Source: Oscillatoria sp. FACHB-1407
GTDB lineage: Bacteria; Cyanobacteriota; Cyanobacteriia; Elainellales; Elainellaceae
DNA: 64,000 nt
Assembly: GCF_014697545.1 (NCBI RefSeq)
Contig: NZ_JACJSA010000016.1
Span: forward strand, 62,001 to 126,000
Reading direction: 5' to 3'
A program made the translations under genes and the position numbers. Numbering within the stretch: the stretch's first letter is position 1; each line of letters opens with the position of its first letter. Positions 52,801 through 60,771 of this stretch are shown piece after piece. The notes under the pieces are model-generated. The model searched no databases and had not been told where the DNA came from. It saw nothing but the letters and a program-made list of their open reading frames with translations.

Positions 52801-55425
52801 AGGTCCCAAACAGAGCAGATTTAGAGAACCAGCAACTTTAGGAGGAATGTAGCCACCAGGTATATAAACATCCTTCTTCAAATCTGTTGGCTGATCCTCA
52901 ACGGTTGGATAGATTTGTAACTGACGCAGCTTTCGTTTGCGATCGGCATCATTCTTTCCTTCACCCCGCATCCAATCGCGATCGGCTAGAAAGCTAATCA
53001 ATCCCTTGTATAGCTCTGAATTGTAGGTAGGTAGGTTTTCCTGCGCTTCTAACGTATCAATTAAGCCAGGAACGGTGAGTCGAAAAATTAATGTGTCAGG
53101 ATGACGACTGCGAAATGTCGCGATCGCTCTTTGTAATGATTCCTGAGTCTTGATCAGTGGAATTTCAAAATACTGTAACGTATCTAAAATTTCTCTTGAA
53201 GTGCTGGAACCATGCCAGAGCGGTGTTTCAGCACTTCCTCCCACGTACAGTAAGCCATCATTACATGGAACTAGCGCAACCTCCCTCAATTCATCAATCG
53301 GCAACGTCTTCACATCTGCAAGATAGGCATAAACCTGTGTCAGCCAGGATGCATTAGGAATCTCTGTTCCATCAGGTTGCCATTCGATCGCAATATAATC
53401 TTCCGGATCAACGAAATCTTTTAGTCGTTTTGCGACCTCTACAGGAGTTAGTATTGATACACCTGAGCATTCGCTGATTTCTCGAACTTGATCGCTCAAA
53501 TTTGTATTTAGAAACCAATTAGGACAACTTGCAAAGATATAGTCCATCAATATTTGGCGTACACCCAGACTAACAGTGTAGATAAAGCCCGGAGGATTGT
53601 AGCCAAAGGTTTGCAGCGTTCCATCTGCCAGAATCGCTAGCGGCAAACCCCGTACATCACGGCAACCATCGCTTAAACAGTAGCGCAGCAGATTCACTAC
53701 CCACTCCCTCTGTCGAAGACACTCTTTAGGCGCATTTTCCACAGGCATCCCTAAAGGTTTGTTCGTTAGCAGTCGCGATCGCAAATCTGCTGGTTTAAAG
53801 ACAGTGAAGGGAGTTTGGGCACGTGCAAATGCCGTTTCCAGTTCAAAAGGTAGGGTTGGATCGGGCAGATCAATATTATCTAACCGTAGTGGTTCGAGTA
53901 GATGATCCCAACCTTTAGGAAGAATATTGATGGTCTGAGGCGTAACCCAGTGAGTCTTACCAACCTGCTGCTGACCATTCTGTTGAATAATATGCTCAAT
54001 TGCAGAGCGAATAACTCTTTTCGATTGGAGCAGTTTGATGACCAAGATTGGCAACTCTGCTAAAGCTTTAGTTGGACTTTGCGTGGGAAAAAACTTATAG
54101 AATCGTGCGGGATCTGTCTCCCCGATATCTTCGACTAAACTCAGAATCAGATTGGCATAAGCGTGCGACAAGACATGACGCACAAGCAATTGGTTCCAAA
54201 GCACCCGCTTTGTGTCTCTACCTGTAAGCGTATCGCTGGTTAACTCTCGCCGAGACGAATCCAGATCGAAAAAGCCATTAATGTGAACAGGAAGCCCTGT
54301 TTCCTGAGGCAGCGGAAGAAAGCAGTATGCTCGACCTACGAAGTCTTTTGGTTGTGAATTGCTTGTTCTAGAAATCAGAGCAGCGGTTCCTGCCCAAGGA
54401 ACTGCTTTTTCACCTTGTGTTGCCAGTTCCCGCATTAACCTGAGTAATTCGCCCTCTGCACGCATCAAGCTGGTGACGCGCCAAGTTGAGGTCGTTTGAT
54501 TTTGAGCGGTGTCAACCTTAATTTTGTGTTGATACGAAACTGCGGGAAGAGCGTTTGGATTGCTCTGGCAAAGGTTGAGGAGTGCCTCTGCGCCTTTTTG
54601 CAATGGAGCAAGCAGCTTACTCCGCTCAGCTTTAACTATCTGAGCATTTTGGGTAGTAATGCTAAGTAAATCATTCTTGTTTCCATTGGAACCAATCTCG
54701 CTAACCCGAATGGTGAGAACCGATTTAAGGAAGAGCAGCATCTCTTCCCCAACTTTGACAAACTCTGTCAAAAGTTGACGCACGTTCTCTTGAGTAAACG
54801 GTTCGTTCCGAATTTTGCTTTTCTTTGCCTGAATGGGGGTTCGTAAGGGCAGCCGGAAAAGCGTTCCTTGAAATTCTGATGTGCCTGGTTGTAATCCCCC
54901 TGGCTCGTAAACCTGCATGAAATCTGGATAATCCCACCATCCCTCCTCTGCAAAACGCCAGCTACGTCCTGGTTGTCCCGGAGTCGCATCGGGAATCGCA
55001 GTCGCATGAGGGTCCAAAAAGACAAGGCGATCGCGAGAAATAAAGCTTGGGTAGTCGGTGACGTGATAAACCGAATTAAATCCAACTCCGAATCGACCTG
55101 TTTTCCAAAGAGTTTCTCGCTTACCGCTATCTCCTAAGCTTTGAATGTTTTGGAAGTCTTGGTCAGTGAATGAGGAGTCGTTATAAACAAGCATGGCGGC
55201 TCCCATCAGAGCTTCCATGCGAGGGTCGGGTAACTGCTTAAAGTTATGGGTCCGCCAATCAAAAACGATTTCTACACAGGTTGCCCCAGCGTCGTCCGCA
55301 TTTTGGATTAATTCCTTGATAATGCCAACGCCTTCTGGGTAATCCCGAATCAAATTCTTCAACCGTGTAGTCAACGGTTCGCTTTGATACCAAGCCTCAC
55401 CCTTGCCCAACCCAATCCCGCCCAT
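49831..55425 (-). CDS. Giant sacsin/Hsp90-type ATPase with C-terminal DUF3883
   Basis: A 1864-residue protein. The first about 250 residues are a GHKL ATPase of the sacsin type: IIKELIQNADDAGATCVEIV, LVYNDSSFTDQDFQNIQSLG and TGRFGVGFNSVYHVTDYPSF. About 1250 residues of helical scaffold follow, with no clear repeat. Residues 1530-1740 are a low-complexity Ser/Pro/Thr/Ala linker. Residues 1745-1850 match DUF3883, a PD-(D/E)xK-like domain: HAGYDIKSTD, RYIEVKSLRGVW and FWLYVVEQA. Sacsin-type ATPases with nuclease-like tails occur in bacterial defence loci. GAGG precedes the ATG at 55425. Predicted role: ATP-driven assembly or DNA-remodelling platform for the adjoining nucleases. Confidence 0.85.
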   Translation of the reverse strand: MGGIGLGKGEAWYQSEPLTTRLKNLIRDYPEGVGIIKELIQNADDAGATCVEIVFDWRTHNFKQLPDPRMEALMGAAMLVYNDSSFTDQDFQNIQSLGDSGKRETLWKTGRFGVGFNSVYHVTDYPSFISRDRLVFLDPHATAIPDATPGQPGRSWRFAEEGWWDYPDFMQVYEPGGLQPGTSEFQGTLFRLPLRTPIQAKKSKIRNEPFTQENVRQLLTEFVKVGEEMLLFLKSVLTIRVSEIGSNGNKNDLLSITTQNAQIVKAERSKLLAPLQKGAEALLNLCQSNPNALPAVSYQHKIKVDTAQNQTTSTWRVTSLMRAEGELLRLMRELATQGEKAVPWAGTAALISRTSNSQPKDFVGRAYCFLPLPQETGLPVHINGFFDLDSSRRELTSDTLTGRDTKRVLWNQLLVRHVLSHAYANLILSLVEDIGETDPARFYKFFPTQSPTKALAELPILVIKLLQSKRVIRSAIEHIIQQNGQQQVGKTHWVTPQTINILPKGWDHLLEPLRLDNIDLPDPTLPFELETAFARAQTPFTVFKPADLRSRLLTNKPLGMPVENAPKECLRQREWVVNLLRYCLSDGCRDVRGLPLAILADGTLQTFGYNPPGFIYTVSLGVRQILMDYIFASCPNWFLNTNLSDQVREISECSGVSILTPVEVAKRLKDFVDPEDYIAIEWQPDGTEIPNASWLTQVYAYLADVKTLPIDELREVALVPCNDGLLYVGGSAETPLWHGSSTSREILDTLQYFEIPLIKTQESLQRAIATFRSRHPDTLIFRLTVPGLIDTLEAQENLPTYNSELYKGLISFLADRDWMRGEGKNDADRKRKLRQLQIYPTVEDQPTDLKKDVYIPGGYIPPKVAGSLNLLCLGPSESSQEWKAFYDFLGVSVLDHVTMIQNLLKDYASLQSNQQLEALEWIRDHLSIAQTELEKRSQSLNLEKQVQGAPLIRCTDGHLRPASAIYNPKTYNQVRQVLGDRAHTPDMTIYKNVEHWLGFFQKLGMLVTPSASDLLAYVDGQIQQAQNGVTSEIAKHLVAIFTYIEKHWDRLENKKISSEKSLAEALKIRAWLPVERDPEKLNRFPAFTVPQNKLYRSSEVCFSPYGSLVASQKPLLPIGKLPSKEFQTALGFSTYPDQQSVVNHFKTLIDLWSETRGNGIDNEAFHKSVQNIYGYFHNIFCSTGSSEKGQQWLRDQLDGYECLWDYGQFWLPEHTFQKKVPFFGKRRQKILIDKPQIRQVYELLGQKKSPDISDYVAFLEEVAADCKGNSLSEDDGKCVCEVLKLLTQDLETEQCSAADYDLLLLTDDNLLLPPDQILIPDAPWRLDAIVGRDQVKILHPEVPHSLAIDAGSRSLLSDVVEKPTKIELLNHQNANKFCQKWQNLLRSSEFINGLERLIIDQYGLDIEAELSWLARVEVKAAATITTNLLLHDRCIASGLQGNYFFEPNKCVFYLSYKSEKLMRNYLTDSLNQRLDNLKLKLADTARLQTIIESHPSEIEQLLDELRVKHLKRSPLVTVSFEETDEDEVDEIFDGNFLDEFAIDDGDDGTTSSNNGREPASSAATSASNGSSTGQAIAKPFNGNAPQPPIPKPAPAPSTSNSSPAVSSPVSSTPTQPTANPIIKPAKPTPAAPQRRGILDVKPAAQSTGQDDSEGIGQSDFEERDRRPPLTPSVSRRNNVIRLRQSSGSGRSKSASRRRSQPRTTYSSQQYRNGVRVRSGLEVDPNKNAETELTESEARKIDQAGMARVMEYERQHGRAPQDMNEIDPNHAGYDIKSTDQRSGEERYIEVKSLRGVWDRRGVCMTLKQFETGNVEQDKFWLYVVEQAESDEAKVTPIQNPVGLVGEFYYDDSWRQLADDEANKEG

Positions 55426-55554
55426 ATACTGACCTCGATCTTGTAATCTTTATTGCAACTTCAGTCCAAGCTATACGGATTTCGATTTCTCCTCCAATGG
55501 GTTTGCCGCACTCAAATGGCGTAGTTCTACGAAAACGGGTTAGCAAAATTATTC

Positions 55555-57915
55555 TCAAATCATCAGAAATGTCTGGTTGCTGCTCCAAACGCAAACACCA
55601 TTTCGATTCCATCCCGTTGCGATGTTGGGTACTCTGCCACCCGGTAGGGTTGGCGTTAGCCCAACTAGAAGTAGAACCTCCTGTGGACGGCTATAGGCAA
55701 CAAAGAACTGACGGTAGAGATCGTCAAACGTGCGATCGCGTCCTCCTCGAATCGGTGCGTTTAATGCTGTATGGGGTCGCAGCAAATCCTCCATTGTGTG
55801 TGGAGTTCCGCCCTTTTCTGGGAAGCGTTTGAAGCGGTGTGCTGCGTGGTTGCTCTTAAAGTCAGAGCCAACATCGACAATCGTGAGGGGGAATTCTAGC
55901 CCCTTTGACTGGTGAATCGACAGAATGCTGAGGCGATCGCGCGGGAACGCTTGCATCAAGTCTTCGTTGACTTTGACTGTGCCAGAGGCGATCGGTGCCA
56001 GGAAGTATCGCAATAGCTCTTTGATGGAAGCTTCGGATAAACCTGGTTCATCTGGGTCGGTTACAACCCTGCCAGAGAACTTGCCTACTTGCTGGCAAGC
56101 TGAGACTTGACGGGTGAACACCTCCAGATAAATTTGCCCTTCTGGGTCGTCGTGGAGAAATGGGAAATAGTGAACCAGTCCATAAATGAGTTCTAGAACC
56201 GGAACGCTGGGTGCCCAGCGAAAACCTGCTCTTCGTGGATCTCTTAATGCCCAGCATTGGGCAAATTCTAGAAGCCCTTGTGGTGCGGTGGCGGAGCTAA
56301 CAAGGTTAATGGCAGCATCTCGCCAAGCTATGAAGGTGTTTGTGATGCTGTCATTCAAGCCACTGGTGTTGGCTTCAACAATTCCCCCTGGATCAAGGCA
56401 TTCCAGCAATAGCCCACCAAATTGGGCAACAACCTCAATTTCAGTCAGGTCTTGCCCTCTAGGATTGAAGACTTCAATGGTTGGAGTCTTGCCCAGCAAT
56501 TGCTCTCGCAGAAGCAGGGGTAAGCGTGGGTTCCCGCTGGTGTTGTATTCTGCTGGACTGCTACAGAGCAGAGCACAGTCGCCTAAATCCCCTCCGTTGG
56601 CATTACACTCGATTCTTGTGCCATCAGGAAGGGTATAACCAGTGCCCCGAAAAATGCGGTGGACAAAGCTTGCCAAGTCGTTGGCGAGGGTATCCATGTC
56701 TTGCCGAAACATTCCTAAAATTGGAACGCCAACTTCGGCACTGGGTCCATGCAGAAGGGTGGGCTTGTTTTGGACTCTGACAGCCTGATAGCCAGGATCA
56801 AGCGTTGCGTAGTCGTTAACAAACTGGATGATGGTTTGGGTTGAGCGGTAGTTTGTCCTTAAGAAAATAGTGGTTGGCTGGCGATCGAACATTGCTTTGT
56901 AGCGATCGCCAAAGTTGCTGAATAGCTCAACGGTGGCTCCCCTGAAGCGGTAGAGGCTCTGGTCGTCGTCGCCTACAACAGTAATCGCCCCATCACAGGC
57001 TTTTGCCAACTCAAAGTAGATGCCTTCCTGGAGTAGGTTGGTGTCTTGGTACTCGTCTACCAGCACGACTTGAATCTGCTGAGAAAATTCGGTCAGTTTT
57101 CCCTGACGTAGACGGTTCAAGACCTCCTGTTCCAACAATGCAAAATCGACCATGAGCCGATCGCCCAGTTCTTGTTGGTAATCTGCGATCGCTTCTCCGA
57201 TTAGGTCGAGGGCTGATTGTTCGTTGTCAGAAGCTCCACTGGTGAGAAAATCGTCCCAATCAACTTGGTCTTGAAACCGACGATCCCAAATTTCTTGAAG
57301 CAGGTCAGTCTTTTTGCCAACGTTCCAGTCCCATTTGGAGCCTTGTAGGTTAAGGAGAAATTCGTCCAAGTCTCCGTTCTGGTCACGTCGATTGTTAAAA
57401 AGCCCTTCCTGGAGCAACAGGGTTTTAGAAACGAAGTCGTCAGCCAAAATCGGAGGTTGGGTGCCAGGATCTCGAAAGTCGCGTAGGATCTGTTCGCAGA
57501 GGCTATCGATCGTTCCTGTAAGAACCTGATTGATGTCTACTTTGGCAAGTTGGGCTTTCGCCTGGGCAGAAATTTGAGGATCATCCTGGAGTGCTTCAAG
57601 TAGCTGAAACCCCCACCCCAGGATGCGCGATCGCAATTCTGCCGCTGCTTTCTTGGTAAAGGTGGTAGCGAGGATGGTTTTGGGTAGAACACCATCTACC
57701 AGAATTAGCTTGAGGATGCGGAGGGTGAGGCAGGTTGTTTTGCCAGTGCCGGGTCCAGCCACAATGAAGAGCGGTTCGCTGGGAGGTTGGGCGATCGCCT
57801 CCGCCTGCTCATCATTAGGTCGGTTACGGAAGGTTGTGTAGGCACTGTAAAACTCTGCTAAGGTGACAACTCCAACGCTGTTACCTTGAGCAGGCGAAGA
57901 TTCAGTAAATGTCAT
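55555..57915 (-). CDS. UvrD/Rep-family SF1 helicase
   Basis: A 786-residue helicase. Motifs: Q-motif RPNDEQAEAIAQ, Walker A VAGPGTGKTTCLTLRIL, TFTKKAAAELRSRI, Walker B VVLVDEYQDTN, motif III VVGDDDQSLYRFRGA, motif IV LRTNYRST, motif V LSIHQSKGLEFPLTIVDVG and motif VI FFVAYSRPQEVLLLV. These give 3-to-5-prime translocation on single-stranded DNA. There is no fused nuclease domain, and the Cas4/AddB-like gene may supply that. The gene starts 177 bases after the 701-residue gene and ends 129 bases before the sacsin-like start, all on one strand. Confidence 0.92.
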   Translation of the reverse strand: MTFTESSPAQGNSVGVVTLAEFYSAYTTFRNRPNDEQAEAIAQPPSEPLFIVAGPGTGKTTCLTLRILKLILVDGVLPKTILATTFTKKAAAELRSRILGWGFQLLEALQDDPQISAQAKAQLAKVDINQVLTGTIDSLCEQILRDFRDPGTQPPILADDFVSKTLLLQEGLFNNRRDQNGDLDEFLLNLQGSKWDWNVGKKTDLLQEIWDRRFQDQVDWDDFLTSGASDNEQSALDLIGEAIADYQQELGDRLMVDFALLEQEVLNRLRQGKLTEFSQQIQVVLVDEYQDTNLLQEGIYFELAKACDGAITVVGDDDQSLYRFRGATVELFSNFGDRYKAMFDRQPTTIFLRTNYRSTQTIIQFVNDYATLDPGYQAVRVQNKPTLLHGPSAEVGVPILGMFRQDMDTLANDLASFVHRIFRGTGYTLPDGTRIECNANGGDLGDCALLCSSPAEYNTSGNPRLPLLLREQLLGKTPTIEVFNPRGQDLTEIEVVAQFGGLLLECLDPGGIVEANTSGLNDSITNTFIAWRDAAINLVSSATAPQGLLEFAQCWALRDPRRAGFRWAPSVPVLELIYGLVHYFPFLHDDPEGQIYLEVFTRQVSACQQVGKFSGRVVTDPDEPGLSEASIKELLRYFLAPIASGTVKVNEDLMQAFPRDRLSILSIHQSKGLEFPLTIVDVGSDFKSNHAAHRFKRFPEKGGTPHTMEDLLRPHTALNAPIRGGRDRTFDDLYRQFFVAYSRPQEVLLLVGLTPTLPGGRVPNIATGWNRNGVCVWSSNQTFLMI

Positions 57916-58092
57916 TTTCCTGCCTCAGACATAAGGGCAGCTTTTCCTACATAGGATTCCCTAGATCAGGTTTAACCTATCAATATTGCTGTCCAGGCAG
58001 AAAATGAGGGAAATAGTGCCGGATTTACGAAGTCTTTACTCAAACTGCTTCTTGATAAAGGCGAGCCAAAACTGGGCTTTTTGTGAGGGTGT

Positions 58093-60198
58093 TCAGGTTG
58101 GAGAAGTCCCTTGAATTAGTTGGCGAAGTTCATGAAGCTGTGAAACATCACCGACCCAATCCCATCCGGCTTCGTAGAGATTTCGTTTCTTGGTTGCGTC
58201 CCAATCTCCATCAAGGACGAGGGCAAGTTGTGGGAGAGGACGTTGGTTGAATAACCACTGAGTGTGATCGCGCGGCGCGGCTCCATGAAACCAGGCTAAA
58301 CGAAGCGCACGACACCGACCTGCCAGTTCTTTCGTTTTGTCAGATTCGTGTCCATCCTGCGAAGACTGAACTTTGATCATCCATTGACCACTGCGAGACA
58401 CACCTTCCATCCAGGTTTCTAGTGGTCTTCCATTCCAGATCTCCCCAATTACATCGGTTTGCCAAGAAGGACAAATTCGTTGGCTTCGTGAAGCGTCAGT
58501 AGCATTTTCATCAAAAGCAAAAGTACACAAAGCTCCTAGATAATGCTCAAGCAAGATATGGACGCTATTGAGGTCAGCACCAATTATTCGCATGGATTTG
58601 TTCTGAATGTATTTTCTGATAACCTCCTCCTGTCCGCGAATGGCTCCTCCCTTTTCTTGAAAAGCTTGGAGCATAGACCTAGCAACAGTTTGCCAACTAA
58701 AAGTACGAAATTCTGCTTCAGTTAATGTACGACTACGGCTCCTCGAAGACCAATGCTCACAAATGTTTCTTCCTTGAAGAAGGTATCGACTGAGCTTAGC
58801 CTCGTCTCCATAGGGAGCATGAGGTCGTAGACGATGCGGATAGGCAATTGCCTCAAAATTGTCTTTTAATCTGGTCTGAATATCTTCATCGCTATTTAAG
58901 CCTGTAAGATAAAGCAGCATTTCCAAAACCCAATTTTGCTGATGACTAGAAATGCTGCTTCTTGCAGTGCTAAGTTCTTTTGAATGAGTTTGTAGTAGAT
59001 TATTGAGAACAGCTTCATCTGCGCCTGTTAAAGCAGTTAAAAACGTTCGACGAACAAAATCTTCTTTAGAAATAATTAATTGTTGACTCGCAAGATCTTC
59101 AAAGCATTCATTAATACCAAGGGTCACATCAAAACGCTCGAAGGCTCTTTGAATTGCATCTACAAACCCTGGTTCGCTCAAATGCTGCCCCAGATCTTGA
59201 AGACAAAGCCGAAGATCCTGATTGAAGCTAATCCTATGTACACTGCCTCCTGCGATCGGATTGTTGAGGCTAGTCATTGTACAGAAGGTTTCTGCATTTT
59301 GGCTTTTGCGAACGTAAACTTGAGACAGTTCAGTGAAAACTTGAATTAACTGCTGTCTGGAAATTCTTAAAAAGGCTGGGGTTCGAGTTAGCGAATCCAG
59401 ATTAACTTGATTCTGACTAGCATTTGCTAAAGCATTTACAAAATCATCCAGAACTAAGTCTCCATCAGGAATAAGATGATGAAAAAGACGGTAAAAAAGA
59501 TATACATGGAGTAATCCAATTCTGTAGCGGCTTTGCGTACTTTGAAGATTTGTGGGGAGATTGCTAATAGCCTGCGTTTGAATAGATTGAAGCGTTTGCC
59601 ACTGTGATATGTGGTAAGGCTTTGCTGTTTTCGCTAAAGCTTGTTGTAATAAATTGCTAGTGGCAGCATCATGTTCTCCACTCAGGAAATCAAGCTGTCT
59701 GCTGCATGGCTCGTAACTGTTTGGGAAAATGAGAGAAACATCGAAAGACTCAACTAATGCCCAACTGATTGCTGCGTACCATCCATTAAATGCAATAGGC
59801 AGTTTATCGTCCCGTGTTGGATCTGGAGGTAGTTCATCGCTAGTGATGTAAGCAATAGGGTTGTGATTAGGGGGTAAGGCTTCAAAAACGCAGTTAATCG
59901 CTACAAAATCCGTTCCAACAGCTAATTTTTGTTGAGCTAATTCTTCCCAGGTTCTCCAAAACTTTTTCGCACTGGTTCGGCGATCACTCCAATGCGTTAC
60001 ATACAAAATGGCTCGAATGCTGGTGCCCTGAAGTATTACGATATCAGGCTGAATAAAAGTTCCAGGAATAATAACCTGCCCACGTATTGATGGACGAATA
60101 TAGTTCAGTCCAGTATCTCTGTCACGGGCATAGCCTAGATGCAATAAGGAAGCCTCTAGCAGTTGTTCGTAGCGATTTCCTGTCTTGTCTCTTGCCAT
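58093..60198 (-). CDS. Putative restriction-endonuclease-like protein next to HerA remnant
   Basis: A 701-residue protein. The N-terminal 160 residues look like a restriction endonuclease fold: NRYEQLLEASLLHLGYARD, QPDIVILQG, ILYVTHWSDRRTSAKKFWR and TWEELAQQK. The middle is helical. The C-terminus has KVQSSQDGHESDKTKELAGR, LALVLDGDWDATKK and GWDWVGDV. Both ends correspond to the 579-residue protein at 46.0-47.7 kb. Two bases separate its ATG from the HerA-fragment stop, so the original operon was herA then this gene. Function as nuclease is inferred. Confidence 0.6.
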   Translation of the reverse strand: MARDKTGNRYEQLLEASLLHLGYARDRDTGLNYIRPSIRGQVIIPGTFIQPDIVILQGTSIRAILYVTHWSDRRTSAKKFWRTWEELAQQKLAVGTDFVAINCVFEALPPNHNPIAYITSDELPPDPTRDDKLPIAFNGWYAAISWALVESFDVSLIFPNSYEPCSRQLDFLSGEHDAATSNLLQQALAKTAKPYHISQWQTLQSIQTQAISNLPTNLQSTQSRYRIGLLHVYLFYRLFHHLIPDGDLVLDDFVNALANASQNQVNLDSLTRTPAFLRISRQQLIQVFTELSQVYVRKSQNAETFCTMTSLNNPIAGGSVHRISFNQDLRLCLQDLGQHLSEPGFVDAIQRAFERFDVTLGINECFEDLASQQLIISKEDFVRRTFLTALTGADEAVLNNLLQTHSKELSTARSSISSHQQNWVLEMLLYLTGLNSDEDIQTRLKDNFEAIAYPHRLRPHAPYGDEAKLSRYLLQGRNICEHWSSRSRSRTLTEAEFRTFSWQTVARSMLQAFQEKGGAIRGQEEVIRKYIQNKSMRIIGADLNSVHILLEHYLGALCTFAFDENATDASRSQRICPSWQTDVIGEIWNGRPLETWMEGVSRSGQWMIKVQSSQDGHESDKTKELAGRCRALRLAWFHGAAPRDHTQWLFNQRPLPQLALVLDGDWDATKKRNLYEAGWDWVGDVSQLHELRQLIQGTSPT

Positions 60199-60200
60199 TT

Positions 60201-60737
60201 TTATTCCATCTGATCAAAATCCGGCACCTGCACAGGCAACGGCACATCTTTATAAGAAGCTGAGACAATTACCTGCCCCTTCCCCATCACCTGCAACTCC
60301 CGCTCAAACCCCGACAAATCTGCCGACGCATTGCGAATCGCCTCTTTCCGTTCTAACTCATTCCCCAGTGCCATCACCAGTTCTGTATTAATCTGCGACA
60401 GCACCCCATCATCAATCTCACTCACCTGCTGGCTCACCACCGTCAGCCCAATGCCAAACTTCCGACCCTGCCGCGAAATGTCCCGAAACACCGAGCCAAA
60501 CCGCATCCGTTGTGGGTTCAGCACACTCGGAGCCTCCTCCACAACTACATTTACGTAGGGCAACTGGTCTGGGCTTTTCAGCACACCTCCCTCCCCATAG
60601 GGCAACCGCCCATCCTCTACCCGGCGCACAAGCTCATCCGCCAAAGTTCGCAGCCCCACCTGTCCCTGTTCATCATCATTCCCAAATGCCTGCCGAATCG
60701 CACGAGGTAACTCATCCACCCTTGCCACACTCCGCAA
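60201..60737 (-). pseudogene. HerA-like translocase, C-terminal fragment
   Basis: Only the last about 180 residues of a HerA/FtsK-type ATPase remain: RSVARVDELPRAIRQAFG, VVVEEAPSVLNPQR (Walker-B-like acidic pair), DISRQGRKFGIGLTVVSQQV, INTELVMALGNELER and QVMGKGQVIVSASY. Walker A and the HAS barrel are missing. The frame is open a few codons further upstream but meets a stop near 60767, where the CHAP-protein gene ends. Full HerA is about 500-600 residues, so this is a 5-prime truncation and cannot translocate alone. Confidence 0.8.
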
Positions 60738-60771
60738 CGTGCGTCGTAGAGTGGTGCTTAACCGTTAAATT

